DNA from: JANRLJ01 sp034437895
Lineage (GTDB): Bacteria; Chloroflexota; Anaerolineae; Aggregatilineales; Phototrophicaceae
Direction of reading: 5' to 3'
NCBI GenBank assembly: GCA_034437895.1
Contig: DAOTTO010000373.1
Coordinates: 1 to 9,401, forward strand
DNA: 9,401 nt
Part shown: positions 6,624-9,401 of the stretch, piece by piece
How the letters are laid out: each line of letters starts with the position of its first letter
Position numbering within the stretch: the stretch's first letter is position 1
Program-made: the position numbers and the translations under genes
Notes under the pieces: generated by a model
What the model saw: the letters and a program-made list of their open reading frames with translations, nothing else
Databases searched by the model: none
What the model was told of the DNA's origin: nothing

Positions 6624-7494
6624 ACATCGCCAAACGCAGCATCGCTATCGTCACGAAGACGCATACGCCTAATCCCGCCAGCGCGAAGGGCAAATAAGCA
6701 ACGCCGCCATAAGTGCGAATCAAGCCGATCAACCCCCAAAACCACCACACCGCCGCCGCCGTCGCTGTTAAACGCACCGCTAAAACGACTGCTGCGACCA
6801 CCGTCCCCGACCATTCCGAAAGCGGAATCGCCACCCCAATGGCGGCAGTAAAAGTCGCATCAAGAAAGGTGTATAACGAAGCAATGATGACGAGCGGCAG
6901 CACATAACCGAGGCCAATTGATAGTCCAAAGGGTGCATCCGGTAAGCCGCGATTTTGGGCAAAGGCGACGATCACCCACGCGACCATGCCTAAGCGCAGC
7001 AAACCAATCATCAGATGATCGCCCCATAAGGCCAACATCGATGCCCACCATTTACCCAACACAATCCGGCGCGAGTCGATGTTGGTCAGCAGCAGGCTTT
7101 CCCACGTTTTGCCTGTTTTCTCCCGCGTAATGCTGGCTGCGGAAAGCCCCAGCGTAATCAGGATGACCACCGCATACAGCGCGACATTCATCGTAATCAT
7201 CAGCAGCAGGCCAATCGTAAACACTTGATGCAGCAGGCCGCGATCCAACTGTGGGATCGTTGGCATAGCGCTCCAGCCGATCACGCCGCCAATAAAATAC
7301 ACAAGCGAGGCCAAAATCGCGGGGACGAGCATCAACACCGCAATCGCAATCCAGCCGCGCCCGGAACGACTTTTTTCTAAGATATACCATTGATGACGCA
7401 GTTCCGCCGTTAAAACAGGATTTGCTAAAAAGCGATCAAGCGCGGAAGATTTGCGCGTCGTCGTCATAAGCGGAGCGTCTTTCGTTAGCGTCAT
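6556..7494 (-). CDS. ABC-2-like permease subunit (paralogue of the upstream gene)
   Basis: An integral membrane protein of 312 residues with about six hydrophobic segments (near 49-70, 92-118, 158-179, 192-218, 228-258, 266-290). The N-terminus LDRFLANPVLTAELRHQ (19-35) matches the NPvxxxELR opening common in ABC-2 permease-like subunits. The cytoplasmic block after segment 2, residues 124-150, contains REKTGKTWESLLLTNIDSR and LGKWW, shared almost residue for residue with the neighbouring paralogue. Such subunits pair with an ABC ATPase to move substrates out of the cell, but no ATPase is in the window. TAAGGA (7501-7506) lies 6 nt before the ATG on the minus strand and fixes the start; a second ATG at 7467 is less well placed. 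The C-terminal coding region overlaps the convergent methyltransferase gene. Confidence 0.75.
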   Translation of the reverse strand: MTLTKDAPLMTTTRKSSALDRFLANPVLTAELRHQWYILEKSRSGRGWIAIAVLMLVPAILASLVYFIGGVIGWSAMPTIPQLDRGLLHQVFTIGLLLMITMNVALYAVVILITLGLSAASITREKTGKTWESLLLTNIDSRRIVLGKWWASMLALWGDHLMIGLLRLGMVAWVIVAFAQNRGLPDAPFGLSIGLGYVLPLVIIASLYTFLDATFTAAIGVAIPLSEWSGTVVAAVVLAVRLTATAAAVWWFWGLIGLIRTYGGVAYLPFALAGLGVCVFVTIAMLRLAMFMAVRAQVSPPDTTQSLPQSLN

Positions 7495-7587
7495 GGGGTG
7501 TCCTTAGTGTTTGTTATCGACATAAAGGCATTTAACCACAAAATGCGGCGATTGGGGATAAAGATGTGATTTTTTACACTATCGCCT
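7495..7587 (-). promoter_or_regulatory. Gap between tandem permease genes with ribosome binding site
   Basis: These 93 bp separate the two paralogous permease genes. TAAGGA at 7501-7506 serves the downstream gene. Two weak hairpins (GCATTT 7528-7533 with AAATGC 7541-7546; GGCGAT 7547-7552 with ATCGCC 7581-7586) are present. Neither is followed by a T-tract in the minus-strand direction, so I do not call a terminator, and a single transcript is likely. Confidence 0.3.
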
Positions 7588-8673
7588 TTATTCCTGCTTT
7601 TGTGTGGATGTCCGCGTCCAGGGCGTGACGTTTTGCTTCCTCGCCAACCATTGTGCTGTTTGCAGTAGAAGGAAGGCCAGAAGCAGATAAATAATCAGCG
7701 TGACGATACCAACGCCCAGATACACCCATTGACCCTCATCAAACGGATTTGCCATCGCGCCCGTCAGCAGCAGCCCTGTATCCAAAATTGACCACCCGAC
7801 CAACAAGAGGGGTTTTAGTGCCTCGCCAATCTCAAAATTCGTTGCATTATCAGGCAGCAGCGCCTGCAAAATCACCCCAAAGATAATAAAAACAATCAGA
7901 AGCATGATCGGCAGCAGACAGCCGCAGCCGATTTGTGCCGCGCAGCCGCTCCAACTAAGCTGTGCGCGTCCTAAAGCCTGCACCATATTACCTGCCGCAT
8001 AAAACAAGCTGCTGACCAGCGTAAACGCAAAGGAAAACGCCATCGACAGCGCCATATCGCGCAGAGTCGGCAGTAGGGCGGGCAGCGACTCTACCGAGGG
8101 ATAGGTTTGGGTGTAGATGTACTGATTATGATATTGGGAAAGCGGTATCAGGATCATGGCGAGACTTAGGATTGTGATACCCCGCAAGACCGCCACCAAC
8201 AGCAGATCACGCCTGATGAACTGAAAGACTCCCCACCATTTGCCAACGACAAGCTGGCGGGAATCAATCCCTGTTAAAATCAGCGTTTCCCACGTTTTGC
8301 CCCGGCGCTCACGCACAATCGATTCGGCGCAGCCCGTGTTTAACCGCCGCAAAGCGCGACCATAGTAATAAAGCGAAAGGCCAAGATGGACGAGAATCAG
8401 GGTCGTCACGAGCATTTCTAGCCATTCGCGCTCAAGGATGAATGCAGGTGGAAGGCGGCAGAAGATCAACGACAGTCCCAGCAAGATTACCGACAGCGCT
8501 ACCGTCACGCCCCAGACAGCAAAAGATAGCCAACGTAGCCACCGGCGCGGCGGTTCATTCCGGCGCTGCTGATGAAGCAGTTCAATACGCGCAATCGGAT
8601 TGTGATTGAGGTCGAGTAAACGGGAGAGATCACTCATGAAGCCGTATCCGAGACGGCGTGACCTAAACAGCAT
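7588..8673 (-). CDS. ABC-2-like permease subunit (first of a tandem pair)
   Basis: An integral membrane protein of 361 residues. Residues 20-36 (LDLNHNPIARIELLHQ) mirror the ABC-2 opening. Hydrophobic segments lie near 50-70, 87-105, 155-178, 207-228, 250-272, 288-306 and 316-340. The 121-147 block, RERRGKTWETLILTGIDSR followed by VGKWW, is the same signature as in the next gene, so the two arose by duplication and probably form a heterodimeric or related permease. A 30-residue periplasmic-looking stretch rich in Tyr/Gln (180-205) is absent from the shorter paralogue. The start ATG at 8673 shares its A with the TGA stop of the upstream gene (TGATG), which suggests translational coupling although no Shine-Dalgarno is visible. 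An internal ATG at 8637 (MSDLSRLLDL) is a serious alternative start. Confidence 0.72.
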   Translation of the reverse strand: MLFRSRRLGYGFMSDLSRLLDLNHNPIARIELLHQQRRNEPPRRWLRWLSFAVWGVTVALSVILLGLSLIFCRLPPAFILEREWLEMLVTTLILVHLGLSLYYYGRALRRLNTGCAESIVRERRGKTWETLILTGIDSRQLVVGKWWGVFQFIRRDLLLVAVLRGITILSLAMILIPLSQYHNQYIYTQTYPSVESLPALLPTLRDMALSMAFSFAFTLVSSLFYAAGNMVQALGRAQLSWSGCAAQIGCGCLLPIMLLIVFIIFGVILQALLPDNATNFEIGEALKPLLLVGWSILDTGLLLTGAMANPFDEGQWVYLGVGIVTLIIYLLLAFLLLQTAQWLARKQNVTPWTRTSTQKQE

Positions 8674-9401
8674 CAAAAGGAATTTGTCCGTGTCATCCAG
8701 CCGTTATAACCCATGTCAGTCAGCGCCGAAAGGCTCCCTGCTGGACTCGCGCTGCTGTGCCGTACATAACGGATCGCGTCGGCGTGATCGTGGATAGATT
8801 GTGGCGCGTCGGCTTCTTCCATCATGAGGTGATCGAGATCAACCGCCAGCATGACATGCGGATGATCGTCCAAACCTTTGCGAACCCTTGCGCCTTGTGA
8901 TAGCAAATTAATCAAGTGCGCCGTGTTTCGGCTGACCGGGAGCAGATACAGTTCCGCGCCCATCGCATATGCCAGATCAGACAGAGTCGCCCGAAGCTGT
9001 TTGACGAGCATCTCCGCTTCGAGTTCCACCGCCGATTTATACGGGCGCAGATCGGGCAGAATCGGCTCGGTCTGGAAGTGCGGGATAAACACCACGCCGC
9101 CCGCGCCGAGATCAAGCGAATCCGCCATCGCCTGACGCAGCCGCGCAATCGCCAAGTCACGCTCGGCAAAATCAGGATGGACGAGGCGCGTGAATCCAGC
9201 ATCTACCGCCGCAGCCCGTAATCCGCTGCGTTCCAGCGCTGCCGAGACTTCCGGCACACGAGCAGTCAGCCCATCCGCCGCGAATTCAATGCCCGTCACG
9301 CCCATCGCACGGGCATTTTGCAATTTTTCATCTAAGGTCGCGCCGGAGAGGAGATGTTCTTGAATGGCGAGTGGCATCAGCATCAACTTTCGACAATCCA
9401 T
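8673..9401 (-). CDS. Xylose-isomerase-like TIM-barrel (sugar phosphate isomerase/epimerase) protein, apparently metal-site-degenerate
   Basis: An open frame runs from the right edge and reads as a TIM-barrel protein of the AP-endonuclease-2/sugar phosphate isomerase family, 242 residues if the ATG at the edge (9401) is used. Family features are the opening LAIQEHLLSGATLDEKLQNARAMGVTGIEF (11-40), the second strand EVSAALERSGLRAAAVDAGF (51-70), GAGGVVFIPHF (99-109), AVDLDHLMMEE (186-196) and the closing ALTDMGYNGWMT (226-237). Where active members have the metal Glu in LEPLNR, this protein has LPVSR with Leu154. The last His/Asp and Glu ligands also look replaced, leaving Asp188 and His191. The start is uncertain: ATGs encoding Met7 and Met9 fit the family N-terminus better, and the gene could extend past the edge. 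It overlaps the following permease gene by one base. Confidence 0.7.
   Translation of the reverse strand: MDCRKLMLMPLAIQEHLLSGATLDEKLQNARAMGVTGIEFAADGLTARVPEVSAALERSGLRAAAVDAGFTRLVHPDFAERDLAIARLRQAMADSLDLGAGGVVFIPHFQTEPILPDLRPYKSAVELEAEMLVKQLRATLSDLAYAMGAELYLLPVSRNTAHLINLLSQGARVRKGLDDHPHVMLAVDLDHLMMEEADAPQSIHDHADAIRYVRHSSASPAGSLSALTDMGYNGWMTRTNSF

Noticed and set aside
1..9401. CRISPR array, tRNA/rRNA gene, insertion sequence, riboswitch or attachment site
   Set aside because: Gaps between genes are all under 300 bp. None shows spaced repeats, a tRNA cloverleaf with CCA-end features, transposase frames with terminal inverted repeats, or a recognisable riboswitch core.

Overview
This is a 9.4-kb stretch of a bacterial chromosome with moderately high GC, densely packed with ordinary-looking genes on both strands. 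I see no plasmid, phage or insertion-sequence hallmark. The two membrane proteins carry a shared GKTWE...IDSR...GKWW block that I associate with ABC-2-type permease subunits of Chloroflexota. Together with the threonine/proline-linked beta-propeller lipoprotein and the acetamidase, this makes an Anaerolineae-like Chloroflexota origin my best guess. That is an inference from gene flavour; no rRNA or other marker is present.

Layout from left to right. Bases 1-1110 (+) are the 3' part of an M20 zinc dipeptidase whose start lies outside the window. Next comes a GNAT acetyltransferase (1174-1692, +). It converges on a two-gene unit on the minus strand: a small charged protein (3329 to 3093) and a beta-propeller lipoprotein (3058 to 1793). 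A compact divergent promoter region with a perfect 8-bp-arm palindrome (3361-3380) separates that unit from an acetamidase/formamidase (3418-4359, +). A 270-bp non-coding gap follows, which may hold remnants of a decayed minus-strand gene. Then comes a plus-strand pair: an MFS_3-type exporter (4630-5880) and a SpoU/TrmH RNA 2'-O-methyltransferase (5898-6623). The right third is a minus-strand run: a xylose-isomerase-like TIM-barrel protein (from the right edge to 8673), and two tandem paralogous ABC-2-like permease subunits (8673-7588 and 7494-6556). The last of these overlaps the methyltransferase gene tail to tail.

The most useful observations are these. The small gene at 3093-3329 is probably one T short in a homopolymer. 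Restoring it adds a protein-like 14-residue tail and makes its TGA overlap the lipoprotein ATG as ATGA. The 3361-3380 palindrome lies exactly between a -35 and a -10 of the acetamidase promoter and covers an extended -10 facing the other way. The TIM-barrel protein seems to have lost most of its family's metal ligands and is coupled by TGATG to a permease gene. No ATPase gene accompanies the two permeases inside the window.

I found no convincing new defence, mobile or RNA-based system. Most of the window is metabolic, modification and transport housekeeping.
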